Assembly (NCBI GenBank): GCA_030538185.1
Contig: JAUNUK010000005.1
Span: forward strand, 1 to 64,000
Direction of reading: 5' to 3'
From: Actinomycetaceae bacterium
GTDB lineage: Bacteria > Actinomycetota > Actinomycetes > Actinomycetales > Actinomycetaceae
DNA: 64,000 bases
The translations under genes were made by a program, and so were the position numbers. Below are positions 20,357-29,430 of the stretch, in pieces. How positions within the stretch are numbered: the stretch's first letter is position 1; the number at the start of each line of letters is the position of its first letter. The notes under the pieces are model-generated. The model saw only the letters and a list, made by a program, of their open reading frames with translations. It ran no database searches and had not been told where the DNA came from.

Positions 20357-22123
20357 ATGCGAACAACATCGACGCCTCCGGTGCAACGCCCCTCTGGCAT
20401 GCCGATTGCAAAGTACAGGCCTTTCCTTGAGACGAATCCTATTTCGCTTCCTGATAGGACCTGGCCAAATAAACAGATCACCAAGGCTCCCCGTTGGCTA
20501 TCGACCGACCTTCGCGACGGCAATCAGGCCCTTATCGAGCCCATGGATCCCGCACGTAAACGTGAGCTTTTCGATCTGCTCATACGCATGGGGTACAAGG
20601 AGATTGAAATCGGTTTTCCTGCGGCCTCGCAAACCGATTGGGACTTCGTGCGTTCCTTGGTGAAGGACGATGCTGTTCCGGATGATGTATGTGTCTCTGT
20701 TTTGACACAGTCACGTTCGGATTTGATCCAACGCAGCATTGACTCCTTGCAAGGCTTCGCGCATGCCAATGTTCACATGTATAACGCCACGTCACCGGTT
20801 TTCCGTGACATCGTCTTCCGCAACGACTGGAAGGCGACCGTGGATCTGGCTGTGACGGGTACGCGGGATATCTTGGCATATGCCGAAAAGGTTTTGGACG
20901 CCGACATGGTGTTCGGGTACCAATATTCGCCCGAGATCTTTATTGACACTGAACCCGACTTCGCCCTTGAAATCTGCGAAAAAGTCATGGACGTGTGGCA
21001 ACCCGAGGAGGGCCGTGAGATCATTTTGAATCTTCCGGCCACAATCGAGCGTTCTACCCCCAATGTTTACGCCGACCAGATTGAATGGATGAGTCGCAAC
21101 CTGTCACGCAGGCAGTTTATTGCCATATCGGCTCATCCCCACAATGACCGAGGAACGGCTGTGGCGACAGCAGAACTGGCCATGTTGGCCGGCGCCGATC
21201 GCATTGAGGGCTGTCTCATGGGGCAAGGCGAACGCACCGGGAACGTGGACCTGGTGACCTTGGGTCTCAACCTGTTCAGCCAGGGAGTCGACCCCATGAT
21301 CGACTTCTCTGACATTGACACAATCCGACGCACCGTTGAACACTGCACGAGCATGGAGGTCGGTCCCAGGGTCCCATATGTGGGCGATCTGGTGTACACG
21401 TCTTTCTCTGGATCACACCAAGACGCCATCAAGAAAGGCTTTGCTGTACGCAAAGCTAAGGTGGACGCTGCGGGTGGCGATGAAAACGCCGTCGTGTGGG
21501 AGCTTCCCTACTTGCCGATTGACCCCCATGACGTAGGGCGTTCTTACGAGGCCGTCGTGCGCGTGAATTCCCAGTCCGGTAAGGGCGGGATCGCCTACAT
21601 CATGTCTACGAAACACAAGCTGGAGATGCCCAGGCGCCTACAGATTGAGTTCTCGCGCATCATTCAACGCCACACGGAGTCCTACGGCGGGGAAATCGAC
21701 CCGGATACAATGTGGAAGATCTTTGGCGACGAATACCTGCCCGCATCAGAGGTCGGTGACATCGAACCCTGGGGGCGCTTTAAGCTGCGTGGTTCTCAAG
21801 CCGTGACCACACCGGGCGACGACATGGGCGAAGACGTCACCGTCACCGCGACCATTGTGGACAACGGCGAAGAAAAAGTCCTGACTGGACGCGGTAATGG
21901 CCCCATCGATGCCTTCGTTCACGCCCTTGAAGAGCTCGGCGTGGAACTGCGCGTTTTGGACTACGCCGAACACGCCATGTCCTCTGGGCGCGACGCCTTG
22001 GCAGCTTCGTATGTGGAAGTCACTGTAGAAGATCAGGTTCTTTGGGGCGTCGGTATTGACCCATCGATCACGCGCTCAACCTACAAGGCCGTGATCTCTG
22101 CTGTGAACCGTGCCCTGCGCTGA
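20357..22123 (+). CDS. leuA: 2-Isopropylmalate synthase (actinobacterial type)
   Basis: Condenses 2-oxoisovalerate with acetyl-CoA, the committed step of leucine synthesis. The 588-residue product is the long leuA type common in Actinomycetota: RYRPF-like N-terminus, APRWLSTDLRDGNQAL (about residues 44-59), the HxH metal site in ISAHPHNDRGTAVA, CLMGQGERTGNVDLVTL, and a C-terminal leucine-sensing LeuA dimer domain from about residue 435. AAGGAAA immediately precedes the ATG. It follows the TNT-like gene after six bases, so the two probably share a transcript. Confidence 0.95.
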   Translation: MRTTSTPPVQRPSGMPIAKYRPFLETNPISLPDRTWPNKQITKAPRWLSTDLRDGNQALIEPMDPARKRELFDLLIRMGYKEIEIGFPAASQTDWDFVRSLVKDDAVPDDVCVSVLTQSRSDLIQRSIDSLQGFAHANVHMYNATSPVFRDIVFRNDWKATVDLAVTGTRDILAYAEKVLDADMVFGYQYSPEIFIDTEPDFALEICEKVMDVWQPEEGREIILNLPATIERSTPNVYADQIEWMSRNLSRRQFIAISAHPHNDRGTAVATAELAMLAGADRIEGCLMGQGERTGNVDLVTLGLNLFSQGVDPMIDFSDIDTIRRTVEHCTSMEVGPRVPYVGDLVYTSFSGSHQDAIKKGFAVRKAKVDAAGGDENAVVWELPYLPIDPHDVGRSYEAVVRVNSQSGKGGIAYIMSTKHKLEMPRRLQIEFSRIIQRHTESYGGEIDPDTMWKIFGDEYLPASEVGDIEPWGRFKLRGSQAVTTPGDDMGEDVTVTATIVDNGEEKVLTGRGNGPIDAFVHALEELGVELRVLDYAEHAMSSGRDALAASYVEVTVEDQVLWGVGIDPSITRSTYKAVISAVNRALR

Positions 22124-22153
22124 AATTGCGTGTAGGCATGGGAAGATAAGGGA

Positions 22154-22885
22154 GTGTCAAAACTCTACAGGGATGAAGCGATCGTGCTTCGCACACATAA
22201 GCTGGGCGAAGCCGATCGCATCATCACTTTTTTGACTCGTGACCATGGCCAAGTGCGCGCTGTCGCCAAGGGAGTGCGCAGGACATCTTCTCGCTTCGGG
22301 GCACGCCTAGAGCCTTTTGGGGTGGTCGACCTCCAGCTACACCGAGGGCGAAACCTTGACATCGTGACGCAGGTTGAGACACTGGCACCTTACGGCCGTT
22401 CTATTTCTCCTGATTACCCGCGCTACACGGCCGCCTGCCTGATGGTAGAGACCCTCGAAAAGCTAACTGCAGACGATCCGCAAAGTTCGCAACAGTATTT
22501 ATTGACCCTGGGTGCCTTGCACGCCTTGGCGCATGGGACTCACCATCCGACCCTGGTTTTGGATTCTTACCTGCTGCGTTTATTGGCCCTGGCAGGCTGG
22601 GCGCCATCCTTTTACGACTGTGCACAATGTGGGGCGTCTGGCCCGCATACCCACTTCACCATCCAAGGTGGGGGTGCGGTCTGTGAGACCTGCCGGCCCG
22701 CAGGTTCCTTTGGTATAGCACCAGAAGTCATGCAGCTCTTGGGAGCTTTGCTCAGTGGAGAGTGGGAGGTTGCAGATGCCGCCGATGAATCCGCGAGAGA
22801 TTCAGCCCAGGGCATTGTCTCTGCCTACACGCAGTGGCACGTGGAGCGGCGCTTGCGTTCCTTACCTCTGCTGGAGTTAGCGTGA
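22154..22885 (+). CDS. recO: DNA repair protein RecO
   Basis: Loads RecA at gaps in the RecFOR pathway. The 243-residue product has the N-terminal OB fold ([20 protein letters not shown], then [18 protein letters not shown]) and a zinc-binding four-cysteine set (CAQCG and CETCR at about residues 156-180). GTG start at 22154. The C-terminal end overlaps the uppS start by the bases GTGA, the classical recO-uppS coupling of actinobacteria. The GCCCTCGG word at 22342 is read here as H-R-G-R. Confidence 0.92.
   Translation: MSKLYRDEAIVLRTHKLGEADRIITFLTRDHGQVRAVAKGVRRTSSRFGARLEPFGVVDLQLHRGRNLDIVTQVETLAPYGRSISPDYPRYTAACLMVETLEKLTADDPQSSQQYLLTLGALHALAHGTHHPTLVLDSYLLRLLALAGWAPSFYDCAQCGASGPHTHFTIQGGGAVCETCRPAGSFGIAPEVMQLLGALLSGEWEVADAADESARDSAQGIVSAYTQWHVERRLRSLPLLELA
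22342..22349 (-). repeat. GCCCTCGG word, core copy
   Basis: Exact core in recO, read as H-R-G-R, a further frame relative to the gene. Confidence 0.7.
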
Positions 22886-23679
22886 CTTCAGTCGTAGGTG
22901 ATTACGTCCAGGTCGCAGCACCTGGTGCTGGCCCACGTATGCCAGATTCTTTGAAAGGCAAGGCGCCAAACCACATCGCCTTGATAATGGACGGAAATGG
23001 GCGCTGGGCCAATGAACGCGGCCTGCCCCGTACTCATGGACACCAGGCCGGTGAGGCAGCACTCATGGACATTATCGCCGGTGCCGTCCAGGCTGGTGTG
23101 CAGTACTTATCTGTTTACGCCTTTTCCACTGAGAATTGGAAGCGCTCACCCCAAGAGGTGCGTTTCCTCATGGGGTACTCGCGCCAGGTTTTGCGCCGCC
23201 GCAGGGACGAGTTGAACAGCTGGAATGTGCGAATCCATTGGGCAGGCCGCAGGCCAAGGCTGTGGTCATCTGTCATTAAAGAGCTCCAGCAGGCTGAGGA
23301 ATTGACGAAAAACAATACTGGCCTCAACCTTGTCATGTGCGTCAATTACGGAGGGCGTACAGAGCTAGTAGATGCCATAAAAACGATTGCTGCTGGAGCC
23401 AAGGAAGGGCGTATAAACCCAGGTCGTATTACGGAAGCGACTGTTTCCAAGCATCTTTACATCCCGCATATGCCCGATGTCGATCTTTTGATTCGCACAT
23501 CAGGCGAGCAACGCACTTCAAATTTCCTACCCTGGCAGGCGGCTTATGCCGAGATGATTTTTACTCCCGAGGCTTTCCCAGAATACGACCGCACAACCTT
23601 GTGGCGCGACATGGAGATCTTTGCTTCAAGGGACAGGCGTTTCGGCGGTGCCGTCGATCAGGCTACAGGGCCGCTATGA
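22882..23679 (+). CDS. uppS: Isoprenyl transferase (undecaprenyl/polyprenyl diphosphate synthase)
   Basis: Cis-prenyltransferase that makes the polyprenyl diphosphate carrier of cell wall synthesis. The 265-residue product has the signature [19 protein letters not shown] (about residues 33-51), [12 protein letters not shown], and the C-terminal [19 protein letters not shown]. The GTG at 22882, with GGAG five bases upstream and overlapping the recO stop, is the start; a longer frame would run deep into recO. It ends six bases inside the convergent zur gene. Confidence 0.93.
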   Translation: MTSVVGDYVQVAAPGAGPRMPDSLKGKAPNHIALIMDGNGRWANERGLPRTHGHQAGEAALMDIIAGAVQAGVQYLSVYAFSTENWKRSPQEVRFLMGYSRQVLRRRRDELNSWNVRIHWAGRRPRLWSSVIKELQQAEELTKNNTGLNLVMCVNYGGRTELVDAIKTIAAGAKEGRINPGRITEATVSKHLYIPHMPDVDLLIRTSGEQRTSNFLPWQAAYAEMIFTPEAFPEYDRTTLWRDMEIFASRDRRFGGAVDQATGPL

Positions 23680-24054
23680 GCAGTTAGCACACAGACCGTA
23701 GATCTCTAAAGAATGGCTGACCTCAGCGAAAGAGTGTTCCTTTCCCAAGAGCTCTATGGTTTCTTCCAGATCGTCTAGTTCAATGTCTTCGCTGTGGCCA
23801 CAGGTGCGACAAATGATGTGGTGATGGTGGTCAAGTTGTTCACACAGGCGATAACATGCCTCGCCCTCGGGATTTCTGGCCGTGTCTAATTCGCCTTTCT
23901 CTGCCCAATTTTGCAAGGTTCGATACACGGTTGCCAAACCAATGGGCGTGCCCGCCTTGCGCAGATCTTCATGGACTTGTTGAGCAGATCTGAAAGATGT
24001 ATCTGCCTTCAAAGCGTCACGTACTGCTTGGCGTTGCCGGGTCATGCGCAGCAT
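23674..24054 (-). CDS. zur: Fur-family zinc uptake regulator
   Basis: A Fur-type repressor of 126 residues: N-terminal winged helix (TRQRQAVRDAL, IGLATVYRTLQNW) and C-terminal metal-binding domain with HHHHIICRTCGHSEDIE and the final CANCS cysteine pair. It is called Zur, not Fur, because it sits 36 bases downstream of a zinc ABC transporter operon that carries a Zur-like operator. GAGGAGG stands in front of the ATG. It would sense Zn(II) and close the loop by repressing its own operon. Its 3' end overlaps uppS by six bases. Confidence 0.85.
   Translation of the reverse strand: MLRMTRQRQAVRDALKADTSFRSAQQVHEDLRKAGTPIGLATVYRTLQNWAEKGELDTARNPEGEACYRLCEQLDHHHHIICRTCGHSEDIELDDLEETIELLGKEHSFAEVSHSLEIYGLCANCS
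23863..23870 (+). repeat. GCCCTCGG word, core copy
   Basis: Exact core in zur, read as N-P-E-G-E. Confidence 0.6.
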
Positions 24055-24090
24055 AAATCCTCCTCGAATGGGCGGTCCTACCCTAGCAAG

Positions 24091-24975
24091 CTAGCGACCG
24101 ATCCGGGTCTTTGTGCGTAGCAGTAGGGGCCTGAGCATGGCAACAAGCATATAGAGGCCGACTGCCAGCACAACAATCGTGGCCCCGGAAGAGACAGGGT
24201 AGAGATAAGAGATCACCAGGCCTCCTACGCATAGCAGGGCACCTAAGGCCATGGACCAACCCATAGTCGAACGGAAGGACACAGACAATAGCTGCGTAAT
24301 AGCGACAGGCACAATCATGAGGGCCGAAACCAAGAGGACTCCCACAACCCGCATTGAGGTAGACACGGTCAGGGCCGAAACAACGGCAATAAGGATCGTC
24401 AAGGCCCGTACCGGTAGCCCGGATGCCTTAGCGAATTCTTCGTCGTGGCACAGTGAAAAAAGGGCAGGGCGAAGGCCTAGACCAATTGTCAAAATTACGA
24501 GGGCGAGGCCGGCAGTTAGCCACACGTCAAAGGAGGAAACAGAAGCTATCGAACCAAAGAGGTACCCGTTGAGGTTGGTGGTAGTTCCACCTGCAACACC
24601 AATCAGTAACACGCCTCCGGCGATGCCTCCGTAGAACAGCAAGGCCAGCGCTACGTCCCCAGAGGTTTGTCCCCTTTCGCGCACGATTTCTATGGCAACG
24701 GCTCCAACAATCGACATGATGACCGCACCCGGAACAGCCAATATGGCCTTATCGCTCATATTGACGGTTGCTCCCACCAGCCACCCGAGCGCGACCCCTG
24801 TCAATGCCACATGCCCGATGCCATCACCCAGCAGGGCAAGGCGGCGTTGCACGAGGTAGGTCCCAATCACAGGGGCACACACTCCCACAAGCACGGCAAC
24901 ACTCAGGGCACGCAGCATAAACGGCGAGCCCAACATGGCGCTTAACTGTGAGATGAATGAGCCTGGAATAAGCAA
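24091..24975 (-). CDS. znuB: Zinc/manganese ABC transporter permease
   Basis: Integral membrane subunit (ABC-3 family) of the metal uptake system, 294 residues with about eight or nine helices. Typical segments are VCAPVIGTYLVQRRLALLGDG-like (about residues 32-52), the helix after SGDVALALLFYGG, and STSMRVVGVLLVSALMIVPV. It starts with TTG at 24975, five bases after AGGAG. It lies between znuC (14 bases upstream) and zur. Confidence 0.9.
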   Translation of the reverse strand: MLIPGSFISQLSAMLGSPFMLRALSVAVLVGVCAPVIGTYLVQRRLALLGDGIGHVALTGVALGWLVGATVNMSDKAILAVPGAVIMSIVGAVAIEIVRERGQTSGDVALALLFYGGIAGGVLLIGVAGGTTTNLNGYLFGSIASVSSFDVWLTAGLALVILTIGLGLRPALFSLCHDEEFAKASGLPVRALTILIAVVSALTVSTSMRVVGVLLVSALMIVPVAITQLLSVSFRSTMGWSMALGALLCVGGLVISYLYPVSSGATIVVLAVGLYMLVAMLRPLLLRTKTRIGR

Positions 24976-24989
24976 TTGTCTCCTAGCGG

Positions 24990-25808
24990 TCAGTGTGTCG
25001 GAGGGTTTTTGGGCAAGGCGCCGTGGCGCACGATTGGAGCCAGGTGCTCATGAGGTTCAGAGCTGCCTTTATGGGGGTGCTCATGGTCATGATCCGAGTG
25101 GTCATGTCCCGGCGAGGGCGCTGGGGGAGGACCATCCGAGATGACGTGCCCACCTCCGAGCTCAATAGCTCGGTCAATCAAGGGGGCAAGTTCTCCCAGT
25201 TCATGAAGGACAAGCACGATTGATGTTCCGTCGTGGTGTAATCCCAACAGTGATTTGAACAAGGCTTCGCGAGATCCAGAATCGATCCCCGATAGGGGCT
25301 CGTCCATGATCAGAAGCTGGGGGTCCTTCACGAGTGCTCGGGCTATGAGGACGCGTTGTTGTTGGCCGCCTGAGAATGTTTGGACCGGTTCATTGGCGCG
25401 ATGAGCAAGACCGACGCGGTCCAAGGCTTGCAGTGCCTTGACCTTATCGCCACGCCTGCGGGTGAGTCGACCTGCTCCCAAGAGACCAGCTTCTACGACC
25501 TCACGCGCAGTTGCTGGTACGCCCCCCGTCGCTGTAACGCGTTGGGGGACGTAACCGACAAGATTCCAGGGCACGCGGTTGCCTGCTTTGGAAATATCTA
25601 CTCCGAATATCTCAATGCTTCCCTGTGTGACAGGGTTGATGCGCACGAGGGCCTTGACCAAGGTCGACTTGCCAGAGCCATTGGCGCCCATGAGGGCCAG
25701 GGTTTCTCCTGCGTCAAGGTGCATGGAGATGTCATGCAGGATAGGTTTTCCACCCAGATCTACACGCAGATCCTTGACTAGGATCGGTTGCGCAGCGGAC
25801 AAGGGCAT
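24990..25808 (-). CDS. znuC: Zinc ABC transporter ATP-binding protein
   Basis: ATPase subunit of the metal ABC importer, 272 residues. Walker A GANGSGKST (about residues 39-47), signature FSGGQQQRVLIARALV, Walker B LLIMDEP and the switch histidine in LVLHELGE are all present. The last 45 residues form a His/Asp-rich tail (GHDHSDHDHEHPHKG), which is unusual for the family core and may buffer zinc at the membrane. It lies between znuA and znuB in one operon. Confidence 0.92.
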   Translation of the reverse strand: MPLSAAQPILVKDLRVDLGGKPILHDISMHLDAGETLALMGANGSGKSTLVKALVRINPVTQGSIEIFGVDISKAGNRVPWNLVGYVPQRVTATGGVPATAREVVEAGLLGAGRLTRRRGDKVKALQALDRVGLAHRANEPVQTFSGGQQQRVLIARALVKDPQLLIMDEPLSGIDSGSREALFKSLLGLHHDGTSIVLVLHELGELAPLIDRAIELGGGHVISDGPPPAPSPGHDHSDHDHEHPHKGSSEPHEHLAPIVRHGALPKNPPTH

Positions 25809-25847
25809 GTAGTACCTATGCCTTCCTGCTTGATAGCCTTGTAGAAC

Positions 25848-26897
25848 TTACTTGGTGCATTCCATCGCTGATGAAAGCTTAGTCAGATTATCTGTCATCA
25901 CAGCAATGTAGTCCTTTGCAGTATTAGCCTGAGATTCTACCGGGTCCAGGATCTCGGAACGAATACCCAGATCCTTGGCCAGTTGATCTGCCGTTTTCGA
26001 GTTGATGAGGTCCTCGGTAAAAATCACCTTGACCCCTTGTGCCTCAGCGATCTTTCCGACCTCGGCAATCTGGTTTGGGGTTGCTTCTTGTTCGGGGTCA
26101 AAACCTGCCATGCCCACTTGGGTAAATCCGAACTGCGAGGATAGGTAGCCATAGGCTTTGTGAGAGACAATGGCTGTTGGTTTTGCACAGGTCGCCAGGC
26201 CTGTTTTGAAAGAATCGTAGAGCTTTGAAAGCTTTTCCTCTATATCTTTGGCATTGGCCTCATAGTCGGCTTTGTTTGCAGGGTCCACTTTGATGAGAGC
26301 CTCTTTAATGGGCGTTACGGCCTTCGCCATGCGACTGGGATCGAGCCAGAAGTGTGGGTCGGTGTCACCGGGGGCGTGCGTATGTGCATGGCCGGCATGT
26401 TCCTCATGCTCTTCATGTTCTTCATCCGCGTGCTCATCGCCGTGCGCGTGGTCATGTCCCTCGTGGTCGTGGTCCTCCTGGTCGTGGTCGTGCGCCTGCT
26501 CGTTGGCCGAGTCGATTTCTCCAAAAGTCAACAGTTGCACCGCTTCTTTGACATCCACAGCGTTGGTGGGTTTTACCTGTGCAATTGCCTCGTCGACAGA
26601 GGCTTGGAACCCAGACAGATACACGATTGCAGAGGCATCGCTCATCTTGGCAACCATATTGGCAGACAATTCCATGCCGTGAGCACCTGCACCGGCGGGG
26701 GCCATGGATGTAACCTTCACATGCTTACCGCCAATACTGGTGGTCAAGAATTCCAGGGGGTAAAAAGCAGTGAGCACCTCAGTTGTGGTGCTGTCCTTTG
26801 CTTTCGCATCAGTATTGCCTGGGGTCGAACAGCCTGCCAGAGCAAAGAGAGTTGCCGTGCTGAGTGCGGTGAGAGCCAGAAGTTTTCGTTTCATCAT
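25848..26897 (-). CDS. znuA: Zinc ABC transporter substrate-binding lipoprotein
   Basis: Extracellular zinc-binding lipoprotein of about 349 residues (cluster A-I family). A lipoprotein signal peptide ends in the lipobox LAGC at about residue 22. The mature protein has the family's ZnuA segments (AFYPLEFLTTSIGG, DPHFWLDPSRMAKAV, KAYGYLSSQFGF, ISHKAYGY-like) and a His/Asp/Glu-rich loop at about residues 135-185 typical of zinc receptors. The start is one of two adjacent ATGs (26897 or 26894), directly beside the Zur operator; an upstream TTG reading lies inside the operator and is unlikely. The mRNA appears leaderless. Confidence 0.92.
   Translation of the reverse strand: MMKRKLLALTALSTATLFALAGCSTPGNTDAKAKDSTTTEVLTAFYPLEFLTTSIGGKHVKVTSMAPAGAGAHGMELSANMVAKMSDASAIVYLSGFQASVDEAIAQVKPTNAVDVKEAVQLLTFGEIDSANEQAHDHDQEDHDHEGHDHAHGDEHADEEHEEHEEHAGHAHTHAPGDTDPHFWLDPSRMAKAVTPIKEALIKVDPANKADYEANAKDIEEKLSKLYDSFKTGLATCAKPTAIVSHKAYGYLSSQFGFTQVGMAGFDPEQEATPNQIAEVGKIAEAQGVKVIFTEDLINSKTADQLAKDLGIRSEILDPVESQANTAKDYIAVMTDNLTKLSSAMECTK
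26058..26069 (+). repeat. Near-match to the dispersed 14-mer
   Basis: GACCTCGGCAAT in znuA differs from the consensus by one base in the core but keeps the CAAT extension. Possibly a decayed or forming copy. Confidence 0.35.
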
Positions 26898-26911
26898 GAA
26901 AATCATTATCA
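26897..26911 (-). promoter_or_regulatory. Zur operator in the znu promoter
   Basis: TGAAAATCATTATCA is a 7-1-7 palindrome with six of seven positions paired. It agrees with the Fur/Zur-type boxes of actinobacteria. It covers the -10 element and abuts the znuA start codons. Bound Zur would block RNA polymerase directly. The zur gene lies at the end of the same operon. Confidence 0.75.
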
Positions 26912-26934
26912 ATTAGAAAAGATAAAGACGTCAA
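26905..26934 (-). promoter_or_regulatory. znuACB-zur promoter
   Basis: On the minus strand, TTGACG (26929-26934) and GATAAT (26905-26910) form -35 and -10 elements with an 18-base spacer. The predicted transcription start falls at the first ATG of znuA, and no ribosome binding site is seen, so the transcript is probably leaderless. Confidence 0.65.
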
Positions 26935-26973
26935 GTTTCAGGCCAGAAATTGACTGTGAGGTTTTCAACAAAC

Positions 26974-26987
26974 CGCCCTCGGAAATG
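26974..26987 (+). repeat. Dispersed 14-mer CGCCCTCGGMAATG, perfect intergenic copy
   Basis: Perfect copy with A at the variable position, in the short gap between the znu promoter and the end of the coiled-coil gene. It is the only copy found outside a coding sequence, so its conservation cannot be due to a protein. Confidence 0.85.
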
Positions 26988-26994
26988 AAATTAA

Positions 26995-27849
26995 TTATGC
27001 GACAAAGGCGATGTGCGACGTCCTGGCGGAGGGGGTTGTGTAGGAAATCATGGCGCTGGATCCAAGCGTGTGGACGTGGCTTGTGGGCTGAGTGGCTTGC
27101 CAGGCGCTCACTTTCGCGCTGAGCTCCGCCATCGAGGGCCCCATGGCTGCTATGGCAGGATTGAAGCCATTGCCTTTGAGTGCATCCGCAGAAATGATTG
27201 CGGCATTCTTTATTCGCGCAAAAGCGGTTTTCCCACGGGCTTCCTCGATGAGCTGTTTTTCGCGCGCAGCATCGTTATCCTTGGAATTCGCCCTGCTTTC
27301 CTGCATTCGGGCTTCAAACTCTGCACGCTTAATGGCTGCCCTTTCAGCGTCTTCACGCAGGCGTCTGGCTTCTTCGGCAGCTTTCTTATCCTTGGCTGCC
27401 TGCTCGGCCATGCGCTGTTCGCGTTCTAACTGGGCTAACTCTTTTCGTGCCGCCTCGCGACGCACTGTGACCGCCTCTGTCCGCACCTTCATGGCCTCGG
27501 CCTGCAAGGCCATTGCCCCTTCGAGGTCGCCGGCCTTCGCAAGTTTTATCGCCTCGGAGCCCATCTCGGCGGCCAAAGAATCCAAACTTGAAGCGACTTG
27601 AAAACCGCGTTTCGGAGGGGCGCTAAAGGCAGAACGTGCCGTCATGGTGGCCTGTTCGCTGCTTTGCTTAGCCCAGCCTCGTTTTGCACTAATATCTGCG
27701 GCCTTATATGCCTGAGACTGTGAGGACAGGGTGCCCTTGGAATCTTCGAGGATGTTGAAGGCGCGCTGTAAGCCGGAGGACTGCTCGCGTATGCGGGCGC
27801 TTCCCCTCCCCAAAAACAGCGCACTAGCTGCCTGGATGCCGAAATCCAT
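26995..27849 (-). CDS. Unrecognised Ala/Glu/Arg-rich coiled-coil protein
   Basis: A 284-residue protein that I cannot assign to a family. No signal peptide or membrane segment is clear. Residues about 105-215 are strongly charged and Ala-rich with heptad character (for example KELAQLEREQRMAEQAAKDK), indicating a long coiled coil. The N-terminal 80 residues are Ser/Gln-rich, and the last 70 are Ala/Ser/Thr-rich without charged clusters. GAGGAG lies just before the ATG. It is on the same strand as the zinc operon, upstream of its promoter. The architecture is like that of coiled-coil adaptor or secreted-substrate proteins, but this is only a resemblance. Confidence 0.6.
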   Translation of the reverse strand: MDFGIQAASALFLGRGSARIREQSSGLQRAFNILEDSKGTLSSQSQAYKAADISAKRGWAKQSSEQATMTARSAFSAPPKRGFQVASSLDSLAAEMGSEAIKLAKAGDLEGAMALQAEAMKVRTEAVTVRREAARKELAQLEREQRMAEQAAKDKKAAEEARRLREDAERAAIKRAEFEARMQESRANSKDNDAAREKQLIEEARGKTAFARIKNAAIISADALKGNGFNPAIAAMGPSMAELSAKVSAWQATQPTSHVHTLGSSAMISYTTPSARTSHIAFVA

Positions 27850-28023
27850 GGCTCCTCGTCCCCTTCAATCCATTGTCGGGTCTAACAACCTTAATATCGG
27901 CTGAATGTGGATAAAACTTAGAGATGGGTACACTTAGGGAGAATTCGTGCGTTGGCACACCGGTCACGCACGGTTGCCTGCTCCACCCAGGGGTGGGCCA
28001 TTATTTTGACATTTGGAGACATA

Positions 28024-29412
28024 GTGGCAGAGACATCGCGTCTGGACGCCGTCATTAACCTCGCAAAACGCAGAGGCTTCGTCTACCCCTGTGGAGAAAT
28101 CTACGGCGGTACCCGTTCGGCCTGGGATTATGGGCCCTTGGGTGTAGAGCTGAAGGAAAACATCAAACGCCAATGGTGGAACCGGATTGTACGAGGTCGC
28201 GAAGACGTCGTCGGCTTGGATTCCTCGGTTATCTTGCCGCGTGAAGTATGGGTGGCAAGTGGCCACGTCCAAGCCTTCACCGACCCCTTGATCGAGTGCA
28301 CATCCTGCCACAAGCGTCAGCGCCAAGACGACCTAATCGAAGCCTACGCCGAGAAAAACAACATTTCCGAGGACGATGTGGACATGAGCGTAGTCGCATG
28401 CCCACACTGCGGCACGCGCGGCCAGTGGACAGAGCCCAGGGCATTTTCCGGTCTGTTGAAGACCTACCTGGGGGCCGTGGACGACGATTCGGGTCTGCAC
28501 TATATGCGCCCTGAAACAGCGCAAGGCATCTTTGTGAACTTTGCCAACGTCATGGCATCAGCACGCAAGAAACCGCCTTTCGGTATTGGACAGATTGGTA
28601 AGTCCTTCCGCAATGAGATCACGCCTGGCAACTTCATCTTCCGCACGCGAGAGTTCGAGCAGATGGAACTGGAGTTTTTTGTCGAACCCGGCACGGACGA
28701 AGAATGGCACCAGTACTGGATCGATGAGCGCATCGATTGGTACGTGGACCTCGGGATTGCGCGCGATAACCTGCGTTTGTACGAACACCCGCAAGAAAAG
28801 CTATCCCACTATTCCAAGCGCACCGTCGATATTGAGTACACCTTCGGTTTCCAAGGCTCACAGTGGGGCGAGCTCGAAGGCATTGCCAATAGAACAGACT
28901 ATGACTTGGCAACACACTCGGAGATTTCCGGTGCCAAGCTGGATTACTTCGACCAGGTCAAGAATGAGCGCTGGACGCCTTATGTGATCGAGCCTTCTGC
29001 CGGTCTGACCAGGTCTTTGATGGCCTTCTTGGTGGAGGCCTACCATGAGGACGAGGCACCCAACGCCAAGGGTGGCGTCGATAAGCGCGTGGTTTTACGC
29101 CTCGACCCACGTTTGGCACCCGTGAAGGTCGCAGTCCTGCCTTTGTCCAGGAACGAAAAGCTCACTCCGCGCGCCAAGGAAATTGCTGCTCAACTGCGCA
29201 AATATTGGAACGTAGAGTTTGATGATGCCGGTGCCGTGGGGCGCAGGTATCGTCGCCAAGACGAAATCGGCACCCCCTTCTGTGTGACTGTCGACTTTGA
29301 TTCCTTGGATGACAATGCCGTGACAGTCAGGCACCGCGACTCCATGGAACAAGAGCGCATCGCTATTGATGAACTAGTGGCCTACCTGGCAGCACGCCTA
29401 CCATCCTGCTAG
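28024..29412 (+). CDS. glyS: Glycyl-tRNA synthetase (single-chain, dimeric type)
   Basis: Charges tRNA-Gly. The 462-residue product is the eukaryotic-like single-chain type found in actinobacteria: [20 protein letters not shown] at the N-terminus, class II motif 2 in [21 protein letters not shown], the [20 protein letters not shown] motif 3 region and a C-terminal anticodon-binding domain ([13 protein letters not shown] onward). A CxxC pair (CTSCHKR, CPHCG) in the insertion may bind zinc. The GTG start at 28024 has GGAG upstream and gives the normal family length. Confidence 0.94.
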   Translation: MAETSRLDAVINLAKRRGFVYPCGEIYGGTRSAWDYGPLGVELKENIKRQWWNRIVRGREDVVGLDSSVILPREVWVASGHVQAFTDPLIECTSCHKRQRQDDLIEAYAEKNNISEDDVDMSVVACPHCGTRGQWTEPRAFSGLLKTYLGAVDDDSGLHYMRPETAQGIFVNFANVMASARKKPPFGIGQIGKSFRNEITPGNFIFRTREFEQMELEFFVEPGTDEEWHQYWIDERIDWYVDLGIARDNLRLYEHPQEKLSHYSKRTVDIEYTFGFQGSQWGELEGIANRTDYDLATHSEISGAKLDYFDQVKNERWTPYVIEPSAGLTRSLMAFLVEAYHEDEAPNAKGGVDKRVVLRLDPRLAPVKVAVLPLSRNEKLTPRAKEIAAQLRKYWNVEFDDAGAVGRRYRRQDEIGTPFCVTVDFDSLDDNAVTVRHRDSMEQERIAIDELVAYLAARLPSC

Positions 29413-29430
29413 GTGACGTAGAGAGACTGG

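Noticed and set aside
24980..25200. His-rich plus-strand reading frames over the znuC tail
   Set aside because: They are shadows of the repetitive His/Asp codons on the coding strand and have no start signals.
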